From Paludibacteraceae bacterium (lineage in GTDB: Bacteria; Bacteroidota; Bacteroidia; Bacteroidales; Paludibacteraceae): DNA of 46,258 nucleotides. Shown here one piece after another: positions 11,102 to 17,632 of the stretch (the first letter of the stretch is position 1; every line of letters begins with the position of its first letter). The notes under the pieces are model-generated. The model made no database searches. It was given only the letters and a program-made list of their open reading frames with translations, and was not told the DNA's origin. The stretch spans positions 1 through 46,258 of the forward strand of contig JAFTIM010000011.1 of assembly GCA_017456885.1 (NCBI GenBank). Direction: 5' to 3'. The translations under genes were made by a program, and so were the position numbers.

Positions 11102-12361
11102 TTATCGCTTATAGACAATAAGTTTTTGATTCTCAATTATTAAATCGTTTTTCAAATTGTTCCAACGTTTTATGTCGGAGATTTTTACACGATATAGCAT
11201 GGCAATTTCACTTAACGTTTCGCCTTTGCGTACCCGATGAATGATTTTGTCCGAATTTTGGCTATTGGCAGCAGTTGTTTTCTGAACGGTGCTTGATTTT
11301 GAATTGGTCAAAGGAATTATCAACTTTTCTCCTATGTTAATTCTGTCGGTATTCAGATGGTTCCGATTTTTAATGTCATTCGCCGAAACACCGAATAATT
11401 GTGCTATTTTGTGGAGAGAATCGCCTGCACGAACGATGTATGTTTTCTCTGATTTACCATGTTGCTTCTCTGTCGGGATTTGCTCCTTTTTTTCATGGAG
11501 AAATCGTTCTGTCAGGTCGTAAAGGGTGTCCTCAAGTCTTGAAAAAAGATTGATTTTTTCGTGGGGAATATAAAACGCATGTTTATCCGATGGTACAATG
11601 ATTTCGCCTCTGAAAACAGGATTTAATTTGCTTAATATATCGGGTGTTATCTGTAAACTATCGTTGAACAACGAACGTAAAACAGGTTTCCGTATTTCAA
11701 TTAAGACACACGAATCTTTTTGTGCCGTTTGCATTTTTTCTTTTGTAGAAAAATCATAAATGCAGCAAATGAAGTTTTTTATAACGGCAACATTGTTCAA
11801 TAGGTTCATTTCATAATAATCCCAAACATTTAAATTCTTGTCGGTATGCTTTATTGTTGCAGCATTAAGGGCTGCAGGGCTGTTTGCATAAGCGAGTATT
11901 ACTGCCCACCAATTGCCGTACAATACATACAAATCCTCTAAATACGCCGCAGCCGCATTTGTCGCTGCAACAATGTCGAATCGCTCATCATGATTTTTGG
12001 CAACGGTTAAACCGTATTTTATGGCTACAAAAGCGGGTAAAGACCATATCCCACAACGATTGTTTGTGTCGAAATCGTTGTTCATTTCTGTTAGTGCTAT
12101 CGGTAGGAATTTTAATTCCAAAGGGAGATTCCTCGTTTTCAGTGTCTCCTCAAAAATAGGCTCGTAATAAAAAAAAACGGAAACGTTGTCCGTGCCTTCC
12201 CATGGCTTTTCGCATAAATGCGTATGAAAGGGGAGTGGAACCGCTTGTTCGAGTAGCGAGAGCTTTGTTTTCATCGTATCTGCTTGCCACGTAGGGTTGT
12301 TGCCTTTGCACAGAATGCAAATTGCTAAAAAAATGCCGATGATGTTTATTTTTAGATTCAT
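11102..12361 (-). CDS. LysM protein with degenerate lytic-transglycosylase (MltD-like) domain
   Basis: 419 residues from the ATG at 12361. That start was chosen because it gives a signal peptide (MNLKINIIGIFLAICILCKG) and avoids running back into rnpB. Residues about 60-220 align with MltD-type transglycosylase domains (LPLELKFLPIA, then CGIWSLP, then ILAYANSPAAL). Where MltD has the catalytic Glu (LPVIES), this protein has Leu90-Thr91; the nearest acid is Glu92. GLWQFM and AYNxG are also eroded. Two LysM repeats follow (KTYIVRAGDSLHKIAQLFG near 320-365 and HRVRKGETLSEIAMLYR near 375-419), so peptidoglycan binding is likely even if cutting is not. It is first in the SGNH-SGNH-MBOAT operon, 16 bases behind rnpB. 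Confidence 0.85.
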   Translation of the reverse strand: MNLKINIIGIFLAICILCKGNNPTWQADTMKTKLSLLEQAVPLPFHTHLCEKPWEGTDNVSVFFYYEPIFEETLKTRNLPLELKFLPIALTEMNNDFDTNNRCGIWSLPAFVAIKYGLTVAKNHDERFDIVAATNAAAAYLEDLYVLYGNWWAVILAYANSPAALNAATIKHTDKNLNVWDYYEMNLLNNVAVIKNFICCIYDFSTKEKMQTAQKDSCVLIEIRKPVLRSLFNDSLQITPDILSKLNPVFRGEIIVPSDKHAFYIPHEKINLFSRLEDTLYDLTERFLHEKKEQIPTEKQHGKSEKTYIVRAGDSLHKIAQLFGVSANDIKNRNHLNTDRINIGEKLIIPLTNSKSSTVQKTTAANSQNSDKIIHRVRKGETLSEIAMLYRVKISDIKRWNNLKNDLIIENQKLIVYKR

Positions 12362-12376
12362 TGTCTTCAATAAAAA

Positions 12377-12727
12377 AATAGCAGAACTATAAGCCGGGTT
12401 CTGTACCTTAAAATGGAAGGTGTTTGTCATTTATCTACTATATGTGTTGCCACATATCTCTATCGACCTACCCCTCGACTCGGGCGAGCAACCCTCACAT
12501 GTCGATATACATGGTCTTTCAACCCATAGGACGTACGGCTGACGAATGTTGCCATCGTCACGGTGAGCTCTTACCTCGCCTTTTCACCCTTGCCAAAACG
12601 CTTGGCGGTTGTTTTCTGTTACGTTACCTTGACCTCGCGGCCAACTTCCCGTTAGGAAATATGGTGCTCTGCGTTGCCCGGACTTTCCTCTTGCTGTTAC
12701 AGCAAGCGACAAACCATTCTGCTATTA
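12377..12727 (-). ncRNA. rnpB: RNase P RNA, bacterial class A
   Basis: About 351 bases on the minus strand. The 5' part has the conserved GAGGAAAGTCCGGGC block, and the 3' end has the hallmark CAGAACCCGGCTTATAG. The two ends pair: AATAGCAGAA at the start with TTCTGCTATT at the end form helix P1 (12377-12386 with 12718-12727). The J-region block GGTAGGTCGATAGAG is also present. The RNA is the catalytic subunit that trims tRNA 5' leaders. A T-run immediately after P1 probably terminates the RNA. Confidence 0.96.
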
Positions 12728-12732
12728 TTCTA

Positions 12733-12765
12733 CAAAAGTAACGAAAAAGCTTTTCCTAAAACAAA
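12733..12765 (-). promoter_or_regulatory. rnpB promoter
   Basis: On the minus strand TTTG (12765-12762), 21 bases, then TACTTTTG (12740-12733), ending 5 bases before the predicted RNase P RNA 5' end. A full match to the Bacteroidota promoter pattern, and useful for calibrating the others in this window. Confidence 0.85.
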
Positions 12766-12799
12766 AACTCCTTCTCTTATTTGTGCGATACTATAAAAA

Positions 12800-12823
12800 A
12801 AACACAACCCAAAGGTTGTGTTT
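12800..12823 (-). terminator. Terminator after the left FISUMP gene
   Basis: A 10-base-pair stem (12800-12809 with 12814-12823) with a 4-base loop, followed on the minus strand by a run of T (A-run at 12794-12800 on the + strand). It lies 38 bases past the read-through stop of the FISUMP gene. Confidence 0.8.
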
Positions 12824-12860
12824 AAAGATAAATAGCTCTTTTTTAACTATTATTGTCTGT

Positions 12861-14486
12861 TTATTTCATTACAGGGCGAACTGACTCGCCTCGAAAACGT
12901 CTGTAGAGTCTATCATTATTATAAACACCATCCGATCCGAAGAACACACGAAACGCGCTGTACGGGTCGTCCGTGCCGATCGAACTCGACCAATAGTGGC
13001 CGATGGATCCCTTTGTGAGGAACACGTCGTCACTATAACGGCCCGCCGCAGGGAGAAAAATATGGTTACCATTGGTTTGGCTCGTTACGATTCGTCCTTT
13101 TACGCCTATGCCGTTATAGTTGCTTGTCCAAGTCTAAGTGCAGTTATCTATTAGCTCTTGGCATTCGGCATCGGTAGGCATACGCCATGCACCGCCCCAG
13201 TTTACATTAGCGGCGTCGTCAGCGAGTTCAAGCACGGTTTTGTTATCTACGGTGCCACGACTGCTATCTGTGCAATATTTGGTTTGGGTATCATAACTGC
13301 CGTTGCACCATTTGTAGGTAGCCCAAGTGTAAGTCGTCTTTGGTTCGGTTTCGCCCCAAGCGTAGTAGTTGCCATACTTTTCGGGCGAGGTGGCACCTAC
13401 GTTGCAGGTTGCCCACTTCACACTCAAGCCAAGGTCAATCCAAACATAACCATTTCCGATGCCATCATTGGCTCGCCATTGTGCGTAAAGGGTAATATTT
13501 CGGCTAATAGAGTTGATCACAGTTCCTCTTTTAAAAGCGACACCATTCCCATTGGGGTCGGTATTCCAACTTCCAATAAAATAAGCTTCTTTTGTATAAA
13601 TAATACCCCTAATAGAATATGACTCGCCATAAAAAATAGTATCTATTACCACGTCACCCTTACCGCCATTTGGCATATAGGTAATGGAAAAAATGTATCC
13701 GCCGTCATCGGCTCCGCCACCGCCTTTGGCTATGGTAATCAAAGTGCCGTCGGCAAGCGTAAAATAGACGTTGGCAGCGTCCTGCGTTACGTTTTGGAAC
13801 ATCGAGTCGCCATCTTGTCCGTCGGCTCCCGCAGCTCCCGTATCGCCTTTGTCGCCTTTGGCTTTGCCAAGCTGCGTCCATGTGTTGCCGTTGTCGTAAG
13901 AAATCCACCAATAGTCGGCCTCTATTTTCAGTTGAGGAGTTACGCCGTCTTGTCCATCAGCACCATCTTGTCCGTTTTGGCCGTCGCTGCCGACCTGCCC
14001 GCTCACGCGGAGTTTGTTTCCGTCGGCATCTAGCAGACATTCGCCAGTGAGCGTCCAATAATACACGCCGTCGGTGTATTTGGCTACGCCTACTATGGGC
14101 GAAGCGCCGTCCTGTCCGTTTGCGCCATCAGCACCATTGGATCCGTCTTTACCATCAGTACCATTTTTACCATCTTTCCCATGATAAATGGTTATCGGGT
14201 CGTGGTCGGCAAACGTAATCGTGTAACCTATCTCCACCCCGTTTTCCATAATCGGAGTAACGGAGGTTACCACATCGTTGCTCTCTATCACGTTCACGAT
14301 GGTTTGCAGCGAGGTAATGTTCGTATTGGCTTGCGAGCACCACTTTTCAAGGTCATCGATGCGCGCCTCGTTTTGCGTTACGTTGCGCCAAAGCGAGTTC
14401 AGCATATCGTATTCGTCGTTGTTGTTGCACGACACGGCAAACAATGCCACAAGGGCAAGCGTAAAAAGTTTTAGCGATGTTTTCAT
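12861..14486 (-). pseudogene. Collagen-like/InlB-repeat/FISUMP lipoprotein, interrupted by TAG
   Basis: From the ATG at 14486 the frame is open for 450 codons and then meets TAG at 13134-13136. The same frame continues for 90 more codons to TAA at 12861-12863 with obvious homology. In the paralogues a Trp (CTWTWT, CEWTLT) occupies this region, so TGG became TAG. Layout: lipobox FAVSC with Cys20; helical segment 25-60; collagen-like Gly-x-y runs with many GQDG/GKDG units (about 105-135, 165-185, 220-240); an InlB B-type repeat (YMPNGGKGDVV to ITLYAQW, about 270-345); and a FISUMP domain (GLSVKWATCNVGA onward) ending YWSSS to SVRPV. It is probably a surface-exposed lipoprotein. It could be a dead copy, a truncated product, or expressed by read-through. 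The counterpart at 44803 has no stop in its sequenced part. Confidence 0.85.
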
Positions 14487-14502
14487 TACTACTTCTATTT
14501 TT

Positions 14503-14745
14503 TTATTTGTTATCCTCATTTTTTAATAAACACTCCATGTCAGCGGCTTTCTCCGTTTCTATCCGCACGTCGCTGTACTTACTGAACGTGGCTTCGGCCT
14601 CCGTTCGGGTCATCTACTGATAGGTCGTTACCTCGGTTTCACCTATCTTGTACATCACTTTTTGGCAAGCAGCTTTTTCTTTGCTGCATGCTCCGCATAC
14701 TGCTGCCACCAACAAGGCAGCAAATAAAAAATGTTTCTTTTTCAT
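14503..14745 (-). pseudogene. Short lipoprotein gene, interrupted by TAG at codon 44
   Basis: An 80-codon frame starting at 14745 with a lipoprotein signal (lipobox CGAC, Cys20). TAG replaces the Trp codon at position 44 (TYQ-stop-MTRTEAEATF), where the right-hand copy at 44545 reads TYQWMTRTEAEATF at the same position. After the stop the frame stays fully conserved to its TAA at 14503. It sits 16 bases before the long FISUMP lipoprotein gene, the same arrangement as in the right-hand cassette, so the two genes are probably one operon. Function unknown; a truncated 43-residue product would retain only the signal and a short tail. Confidence 0.8.
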
Positions 14746-14772
14746 TGTACTATATATGTTAAGAAACATGTG

Positions 14773-14780
14773 CAAAGTTA
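14773..14780 (-). promoter_or_regulatory. -7 box of the left lipoprotein cassette
   Basis: TAACTTTG on the minus strand, 28 bases before the short lipoprotein start codon. It fits TAnnTTTG; no convincing -33 TTTG was found at 19-21 bases. Confidence 0.5.
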
Positions 14781-14861
14781 GATTACCAAGCAGATAGATT
14801 TTTAGGTTGTTGTCGAATTAAAATCGAAGAATTGTCGAAAAATATTCGAAAAACAACTCTT

Positions 14862-15071
14862 TCAAAGTCGCTTGGCGTAACCCAAAAAGAAATTGTAGCC
14901 GAGTGTTTTCGATATTTTCAGACGTAGTTCGGTATCGATGCTTTTTCGCTTGAAAATGATGTAAACATTGGTGCGTTCGCAGCAGATTTGGGTGGCAAGC
15001 CAAGAAACTCTTCTACCTTGCTCGTGGAGCTTGTCGTGTATGAGTTGTCCGATGTGTATCTCTTTTTCCAT
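14862..15071 (-). CDS. Small XRE-like helix-turn-helix protein
   Basis: 69 residues from the ATG at 15071 (MEKEIHIGQLIHDKLHEQGR). An upstream in-frame start would read through the small RNA and was rejected. The helix-turn-helix covers about residues 8-60, with VSWLATQICCERTNVYIIFKRKSID giving the turn and recognition helix. Proteins of this kind (MEKEI.IG..I...L.EQGRSV.WLA) are common in Bacteroidales as stand-alone DNA-binding domains with no known target. The start codon lies only 4 bases after the terminator T-run of the Bacteroidales-1-like RNA, leaving no room for a separate promoter or ribosome-binding site. Expression probably depends on read-through of that terminator. Confidence 0.75.
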   Translation of the reverse strand: MEKEIHIGQLIHDKLHEQGRRVSWLATQICCERTNVYIIFKRKSIDTELRLKISKTLGYNFFLGYAKRL

Positions 15072-15075
15072 ACAA

Positions 15076-15286
15076 TAAAAAAAACGCGAGTGTAACTTGC
15101 TCGACGTTGAGGCTGTGGAAGATGCCCGAAGAAAACACAAGAAGACGCCCGCGATGCACATCACGGACGCTTGCAACTGTTCGTGTCTCCTTCTGTTTAA
15201 AACTTCCACATTTCAACGTCAGAATGAACAATAGCAAACGCTATAATCAAAAAAATGGGTATTGCATTCTTTTCTCTGCAAACCAC
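15076..15286 (-). ncRNA. Bacteroidales-1-like small RNA (possible 6S-type RNA)
   Basis: About 210 bases on the minus strand. It begins just after a TATCTTTG box and ends at a terminator, and it lies directly downstream of rplT. This matches the published description of the Bacteroidales-1 RNA motif (Bacteroidota promoter at one end, terminator at the other, often next to the L20 gene). The ends are complementary: GCGAGTG and TTTGC near the 5' end can pair with GCAA and CACTCGC near the 3' end, giving a long closed rod as in 6S RNA. Assignment rests on context, promoter, terminator and end pairing; no covariance search was possible. Confidence 0.7.
15084..15107 (-). terminator. Terminator of the Bacteroidales-1-like RNA
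   Basis: On the minus strand ACG-T-CGAG pairs with CTCG-CGT (one bulged T) around a 9-base loop, followed by eight T (A-run 15076-15083 on the + strand). The HTH start codon follows 4 bases later. Confidence 0.75.
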
Positions 15287-15289
15287 TCG

Positions 15290-15297
15290 CAAAGATA
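15290..15297 (-). promoter_or_regulatory. -7 box of the Bacteroidales-1-like RNA
   Basis: TATCTTTG on the minus strand, immediately before the complementary 5' end of the RNA. The -33 position at a 19-base distance reads GTTA, so only the -7 element is strong. Confidence 0.65.
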
Positions 15298-15360
15298 GAA
15301 TTTTTTGCGGTGAAGATAACCTCGGTATGGTAAAAATGCGTATTTGTATGATACAAAAAA

Positions 15361-15387
15361 AGAGTTTCTCCAATAAGAAGAAACTCT
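15361..15387 (-). terminator. Terminator of infC-rpmI-rplT
   Basis: A 9-base-pair stem (15361-15369 with 15379-15387) followed on the minus strand by a T-run (A-run 15354-15360 on the + strand), 13 bases past the rplT stop. Confidence 0.85.
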
Positions 15388-15399
15388 GAAAAAAATTAA

Positions 15400-15744
15400 T
15401 TATTTCACTTTGTTTACAATTGCTTTGAATGCTTCCGGTTCGTTCATTGCAAGGTCGGCAAGCACTTTACGATTCATGGAAATACCAGCTTTGTGCATAG
15501 CGCCCATCAATTTTGAATAAGACATACCTTCTAAACGTGCAGCGGCATTGATACGTTGAATCCATAATGCACGGAAATTACGTTTTTTGTTTTTACGATC
15601 GCGGTATGCATACAACAAACCTTTCTCCCAAGTGTTTTTCGCAACAGTCCAAACATTGCGTCTTGCACCAAAATAACCTCTTGTTAATTTTAAGATTCTT
15701 TTACGTTTCGCTCTTGAAGCGACATGATTTACTGATCTTGGCAT
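15400..15744 (-). CDS. rplT: Large-subunit ribosomal protein bL20
   Basis: 114 residues, the normal L20 length. The start [20 protein letters not shown] and the segment [15 protein letters not shown] are diagnostic, as is the C-terminal [23 protein letters not shown]. The basic N-terminal extension threads into 23S rRNA and L20 is needed early in 50S assembly. Last gene of the infC-rpmI-rplT operon, 74 bases after rpmI. In many bacteria L20 represses its own operon by binding the leader; no such structure is evident by eye in the short spacers here. Confidence 0.98.
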   Translation of the reverse strand: MPRSVNHVASRAKRKRILKLTRGYFGARRNVWTVAKNTWEKGLLYAYRDRKNKKRNFRALWIQRINAAARLEGMSYSKLMGAMHKAGISMNRKVLADLAMNEPEAFKAIVNKVK

Positions 15745-15818
15745 ATTCTTTTGTTTTTTAGAATGTTAGCGTCGCATTTTATTGCAAACTTTCAGCTAAA
15801 CATTCGATTAATAATAAA

Positions 15819-16013
15819 TTAAATTACAAGTAAAGCTTTTACGTTTTTTACATCTGCTTGATTTACTGTTCCCGTGTGGGTCAAGTTTCTCTTTTGTTTT
15901 AACGTCTTTTTTGTCAGAATGTGACTTTTGTAAGCGTGTTTACACTTAATTTTTCCTGTTCCGGTAAGAGCGAATCTTTTTTTTGCACCGGAATTAGTTT
16001 TCATCTTTGGCAT
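15819..16013 (-). CDS. rpmI: Large-subunit ribosomal protein bL35
   Basis: 64 residues, very basic, opening [20 protein letters not shown] as in L35 proteins, with KRNLT near the C-terminus. It belongs to the 50S subunit. It is the middle gene of the conserved infC-rpmI-rplT operon, 34 bases after infC. Confidence 0.97.
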   Translation of the reverse strand: MPKMKTNSGAKKRFALTGTGKIKCKHAYKSHILTKKTLKQKRNLTHTGTVNQADVKNVKALLVI

Positions 16014-16047
16014 TTTATTACAATTTTAAAATTAATAGTTCCTAAAA

Positions 16048-16572
16048 TTATTTCTTTTTTGGTGAAAGCATGATTATCATTCTTTTCCCTTCAAGCGTAG
16101 GGAGCGAATCTACTTTTGCAATCTCCTCTAAATCATTCGCAAAACGAAGAAGTAGCACTTCACCTTGCTCTTTAAACAAAATTGAACGACCTTTGAAAAA
16201 TACATAAGCTTTAACTTTACACCCTTCGTTTAAAAAACTTTGTGCATGTTTTAGCTTAAAATTGTAATCGTGGTCATCGGTTTGCGGTCCAAATCTGATT
16301 TCTTTGACTACAATTTTAGTCGCTTTCGCCTTCAATTCTTTTTCCCGCTTTTTTTGCTGGTAAAGGAATTTTTGGTAATCAATTATTTTACAAACAGGCG
16401 GATTCGCATTAGGTGAGATTTCAACAAGATCTAATCCTTGTTCTTCTGCTAAATTGCGAGCATTTTCGATGCTGTAAATACCTTGTTCTACGTTATCACC
16501 TACAAGTCGCACTTCTCTGACATGGATGTGCTCGTTGATGCGGTTGGGTAACTCTTTTTTGTCAATTCTCAT
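16048..16572 (-). CDS. infC: Translation initiation factor IF-3
   Basis: 174 residues. The N-terminal domain carries [17 protein letters not shown] and [27 protein letters not shown]; the C-terminal domain carries [23 protein letters not shown] and [17 protein letters not shown]-3 keeps 30S subunits free and proofreads the start codon. The chosen ATG at 16572 leaves about 10 residues before the RINE motif, normal for the phylum. First gene of the operon with rpmI and rplT. thrS, which often precedes infC, is not present here. Confidence 0.98.
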   Translation of the reverse strand: MRIDKKELPNRINEHIHVREVRLVGDNVEQGIYSIENARNLAEEQGLDLVEISPNANPPVCKIIDYQKFLYQQKKREKELKAKATKIVVKEIRFGPQTDDHDYNFKLKHAQSFLNEGCKVKAYVFFKGRSILFKEQGEVLLLRFANDLEEIAKVDSLPTLEGKRMIIMLSPKKK

Positions 16573-16599
16573 TTAATCCACTTGCTTGATTTGAGCGTG

Positions 16600-16607
16600 C
16601 AAAAATA
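16600..16607 (-). promoter_or_regulatory. -7 box of the infC operon
   Basis: TATTTTTG on the minus strand, 27 bases before the infC start codon. No clear TTTG was seen at 19-21 bases upstream. Confidence 0.5.
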
Positions 16608-16632
16608 ATCTAAATTTTTAACATATAAAAAT

Positions 16633-16656
16633 ATTTACGGAAAAAATCCCGTAAAT
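16633..16656 (-). terminator. Terminator after the 56-residue membrane protein gene
   Basis: An 8-base-pair stem (ATTTACGG at 16633-16640 with CCGTAAAT at 16649-16656) followed on the minus strand by ATTTTTATA. It separates the small gene at 16685 from infC. Confidence 0.65.
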
Positions 16657-16684
16657 AAATGTTACCTGATTATTTCAAATTGTT

Positions 16685-16855
16685 TTAATTGATGTATTTG
16701 TTTAAAACAATGTGACCTATCAATCCCACAACCATACATGAGATTGCAGCCCATAAATAACCATTACTTTGTTGCTCAGAATAGTTGTAGACAATGAGTA
16801 TTACAACACCTGCCAATACAAACAAAATCCCTAAATTTTTAAGTAGTTCTTTCAT
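16685..16855 (-). CDS. Small two-helix membrane protein, unknown function
   Basis: 56 residues starting MKELLKNLGILFVLAGVVIL. Two hydrophobic segments, about 8-22 and 34-51, are joined by a polar loop (YNYSEQQSNG), predicting a hairpin in the inner membrane. Proteins of this shape are widespread in Bacteroidales, but I know no assigned role. It is a single gene followed by its own terminator. Confidence that it is coding comes from the clean hydrophobic pattern, length and terminator; there is no catalytic motif. Confidence 0.7.
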   Translation of the reverse strand: MKELLKNLGILFVLAGVVILIVYNYSEQQSNGYLWAAISCMVVGLIGHIVLNKYIN

Positions 16856-16941
16856 CTCAAATGATTTTTCTGCAAATTAAAACATTTTTTTTTGTACAGA
16901 AAAAAAATCTTTGAGAAAAGAATAAAATAAATCGAAATCCC

Positions 16942-16949
16942 TATTTTTG
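16942..16949 (+). promoter_or_regulatory. -7 box before the small lipoprotein gene
   Basis: TATTTTTG, 19 bases before the ATG at 16969. The nearest upstream TTTG (16910-16913) is 28 bases away, too far for the usual spacing. Confidence 0.5.
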
Positions 16950-16968
16950 TACAAATCAAAAAAAAGAG

Positions 16969-17136
16969 ATGGCAAGGTTTTTTATAGCAATAATCGCAAT
17001 ATTACTTACCTCGTGCGGAATAAAAGAAAATAAGCAAGAAGCATTGGAAAGAAATCCGGATAAATTGCCTGCAGAAGAGGTCGTTGTAGAAAGGACTTCG
17101 GTAGAAGTTACGGTGCTAAACGACAGAACTCATTAA
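16969..17136 (+). CDS. Small lipoprotein, unknown function
   Basis: 55 residues: MARFFIAIIAILLTSCGIKE gives a clear lipoprotein signal with lipobox LTSC and acylated Cys16. The remaining 40 residues are polar and acidic (ALERNPDKLPAEEVVVERT) with no recognisable domain. It would be anchored in the envelope. Its 3' end overlaps the 3' end of the convergent PD-(D/E)XK gene by 21 bases. Confidence 0.7.
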   Translation: MARFFIAIIAILLTSCGIKENKQEALERNPDKLPAEEVVVERTSVEVTVLNDRTH

Positions 17137-17586
17137 CGTGTTAAAAGCCGGAATTTCGTTGAAAAATATATACTTGTGAAGTTTGTAATCTATTTCGCAA
17201 AAGAAATGTTCCAATCCGTTGCTCACAAGAATGTATTTTGCTTGTAAAGGCAGATTGTATGTTGCAATCTGGTCGAAAACGCTTTGGGTTATTTTTATAT
17301 GCGGAGCTTTGTATTCTATAATGAGTAGAGGGTTCGCTTTTTCATCGTAAAAAACAGAGTCGCAGCGCTTTGGCATCCCGTTGATATTGAGTTTTACCTC
17401 GTTTCCAAATCGTCCGGAAGGGTATTTTTTCTCAATGGTTAAAAATTCGATCATGTTTTGTCTTACCCATTCCTCCGGAGTTAATGCCACGAACCGTTTC
17501 CTTATTTTATCAAAGATAAAAGGTCTCCCATTGATTCCTTTTATTTTGAAGTCGTATTCAGGAAAATTAAGGTGCTGTGTTATCAT
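17116..17586 (-). CDS. Stand-alone HsdR-N-type PD-(D/E)XK nuclease domain protein
   Basis: 156 residues matching the N-terminal nuclease-like domain of type I restriction R subunits (HSDR_N family). The active-site pattern is visible: an Asp in KRCDSVFYDEK and the E-x-K in LLIIEYKAP, with a preceding Glu in GNEVKLNI. It lacks the helicase and specificity parts, and no hsdM or hsdS lies nearby, so this is not a restriction system as such. Short single-domain forms are common and conserved in Bacteroidota, often beside housekeeping genes, with unknown function. It is divergent from the AMP nucleosidase gene and shares a palindromic promoter with it. Confidence 0.8.
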   Translation of the reverse strand: MITQHLNFPEYDFKIKGINGRPFIFDKIRKRFVALTPEEWVRQNMIEFLTIEKKYPSGRFGNEVKLNINGMPKRCDSVFYDEKANPLLIIEYKAPHIKITQSVFDQIATYNLPLQAKYILVSNGLEHFFCEIDYKLHKYIFFNEIPAFNTLMSSVV

Positions 17587-17596
17587 AACATTTTGT

Positions 17597-17612
17597 TATC
17601 TTTGCAAAGATA
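17597..17612. promoter_or_regulatory. Palindromic divergent -7 boxes between two genes
   Basis: A perfect 16-base palindrome, TATCTTTGCAAAGATA. Each strand reads TATCTTTG, so one -7 box faces the nuclease-domain gene (start 17586) and the other faces the AMP nucleosidase gene (start 17633). The boxes abut back to back. The -33 elements are weak on both sides. Confidence 0.65.
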
Positions 17613-17632
17613 GGTATTATAAATTTTTGCTT

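Larger units (their letters stand above)
12861..14745 (-). repeat. Left arm of a 30-kb-spaced inverted duplication
   Basis: The two-gene lipoprotein cassette here is repeated in the opposite orientation at 44545-46258. Similarity is highest from the middle of the short gene through the collagen-like part of the long gene, including the short intergenic gap, and falls in the InlB and FISUMP regions. The arms flank about 30 kb of mostly housekeeping genes. Confidence 0.8.

Noticed and set aside
12424-12741. 105-codon + strand frame across rnpB
   Set aside because: Covers RNase P RNA, which explains the conservation; no plausible protein.
12869-13072. Minus-strand frame downstream of the left FISUMP gene
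   Set aside because: A different frame from the conserved continuation of the FISUMP domain, which accounts for this stretch.
12861-14745. UAG recoded as tryptophan throughout this organism
   Set aside because: holA ends normally at TAG (19426-19428), so UAG acts as a stop elsewhere; the two cassette TAGs are better treated as local changes.
17116-17586. Type I restriction-modification locus
   Set aside because: Only the N-terminal nuclease-like domain exists; no helicase, methylase or specificity subunit is nearby.
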